Positions 38,749 to 39,173 of a DNA stretch of 39,173 nucleotides are shown piece after piece. The stretch covers positions 1 to 39,173 of the forward strand of contig DATDDN010000098.1 in NCBI GenBank assembly GCA_036523795.1, written 5' to 3'. The notes below the pieces were generated by a model. It did no database searches and had not been told where the DNA came from. It saw only the letters and a program-made list of their open reading frames with translations. A program made the position numbers and the translations under genes. Source of the DNA: 39-52-133 sp036523795. GTDB taxonomy: Bacteria; Pseudomonadota; Gammaproteobacteria; Burkholderiales; Gallionellaceae. Numbering within the stretch: the stretch's first letter is position 1; each line of letters opens with the position of its first letter.

Positions 38749-39173
38749 ATGAACCAGCCACTGAACCGCGAATCGATCCTCTTCAACCCGGGCAGCCGAC
38801 GCAGCATTGCCTGGCTCACGTTGCTGGTTTACATCGGCTACCCGCTGGCGGCCACCGCCCAGGTCGCGGCCGATGCTGCTGCTTCCGCGCAAAAGCGCCC
38901 GGTCATCGATACGACCGCCAATGGCATTCCTTTGGTGCAGATCACCACCCCTAATGCCTCAGGCGTATCGCACAACCAGTACACGCAGTACAACGTCGAT
39001 CCCAGTGGCCTCATCCTCAACAACAGCGCCACCAACGTTCTCACCCAGCAGGCCGGCTACGTGCCCGGCAACCAGAATCTGGTCAACGGCTCCGCCCGCA
39101 TCATCCTCAATGAAGTCACCGGCACGTCAATCAGCCAGCTCAACGGCTATACCGAAGTGGCCGGCCAGAAAGC
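38749..39173 (+). CDS. TpsA filamentous-haemagglutinin-like exoprotein, N-terminal part (runs off the right edge)
   Basis: 141 codons are visible from the ATG at 38749, with no stop before the window end. A long signal sequence (RRSIAWLTLLVYIGYPLAATAQ) is followed by the start of the TPS secretion domain: DTTANGIPLVQITTPNASG, VSHNQYTQYNVDPSGLILN and LNEVTGTSISQLNGYTEVAG. This domain is recognised by the POTRA domains of TpsB and begins the right-handed beta-helix of the secreted protein. The rest, including any C-terminal toxin or adhesin module, is outside the window, so adhesin versus contact-dependent inhibition (CdiA-type) cannot be decided. Translation probably follows TpsB directly; AGGGA lies before the ATG. 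Confidence 0.9.
   Translation, partial: MNQPLNRESILFNPGSRRSIAWLTLLVYIGYPLAATAQVAADAAASAQKRPVIDTTANGIPLVQITTPNASGVSHNQYTQYNVDPSGLILNNSATNVLTQQAGYVPGNQNLVNGSARIILNEVTGTSISQLNGYTEVAGQK

Overview
The window is chromosomal DNA from a GC-rich betaproteobacterium, most plausibly of the order Nitrosomonadales (Gallionellaceae-like). This placement is inference. It rests on the accA-tilS junction, the RpfE-type protein, a GH57 enzyme inside the glycogen cluster, a one-heme outer-membrane cytochrome-porin, and core genes that are GC-rich throughout. No rRNA, tRNA or CRISPR array was recognised.

Region by region. (1) 1-7.8 kb, core: the 5' part of a UrtA-like periplasmic binding protein (minus strand); a tight operon of a HIT-type phosphorylase-like protein, an RpfE-type protein and an MscS channel with a cyclic-nucleotide-binding domain; accA overlapping tilS; and an alpha/beta hydrolase. 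(2) 7.9-16.9 kb, glycogen and maltodextrin metabolism: glgB, a small DUF2934 protein and pgi read leftward; glgC, a GH57 enzyme and malQ read rightward from a shared 107-bp divergent region. (3) 17.0-18.9 kb: four small minus-strand orphan genes of cassette type with degenerate attC-like repeats. (4) 19.0-22.9 kb: a LysR regulator divergent from yceI, a flavodoxin-family gene, a DODA-type dioxygenase and a YpfH-like esterase. (5) 23.1-26.6 kb: glk and glgP, completing the glucose/glycogen set. (6) 26.6-28.8 kb: a convergent outer-membrane cytochrome-porin and a small membrane protein.

(7) 28.8-36.7 kb is an accessory island with lower GC. It begins with a decayed tyrosine recombinase. Next come two integron-type gene cassettes with one convincing attC site and no integron integrase in view, a DUF445 membrane protein frameshifted at its N-terminus, an EEP-family hydrolase, a large DUF2779 protein that joins a Cas4-like Fe-S nuclease to a DEDDy exonuclease, and an RSH-type HD hydrolase. 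It ends with a short FimB-like tyrosine recombinase. (8) 37.0 kb to the end: a two-partner secretion locus, with a TpsB transporter and the start of a TpsA haemagglutinin-like exoprotein that runs off the window.

How the genes work together: Glk makes glucose-6-phosphate and Pgi links it to fructose-6-phosphate. GlgC supplies ADP-glucose, and GlgB branches the polymer. GlgP, MalQ and the GH57 enzyme remodel or mobilise it. No glgA or pgm is in the window. The strongest candidate for undescribed biology is the recombinase-bounded island, especially the dual-nuclease DUF2779 protein beside the HD phosphohydrolase.
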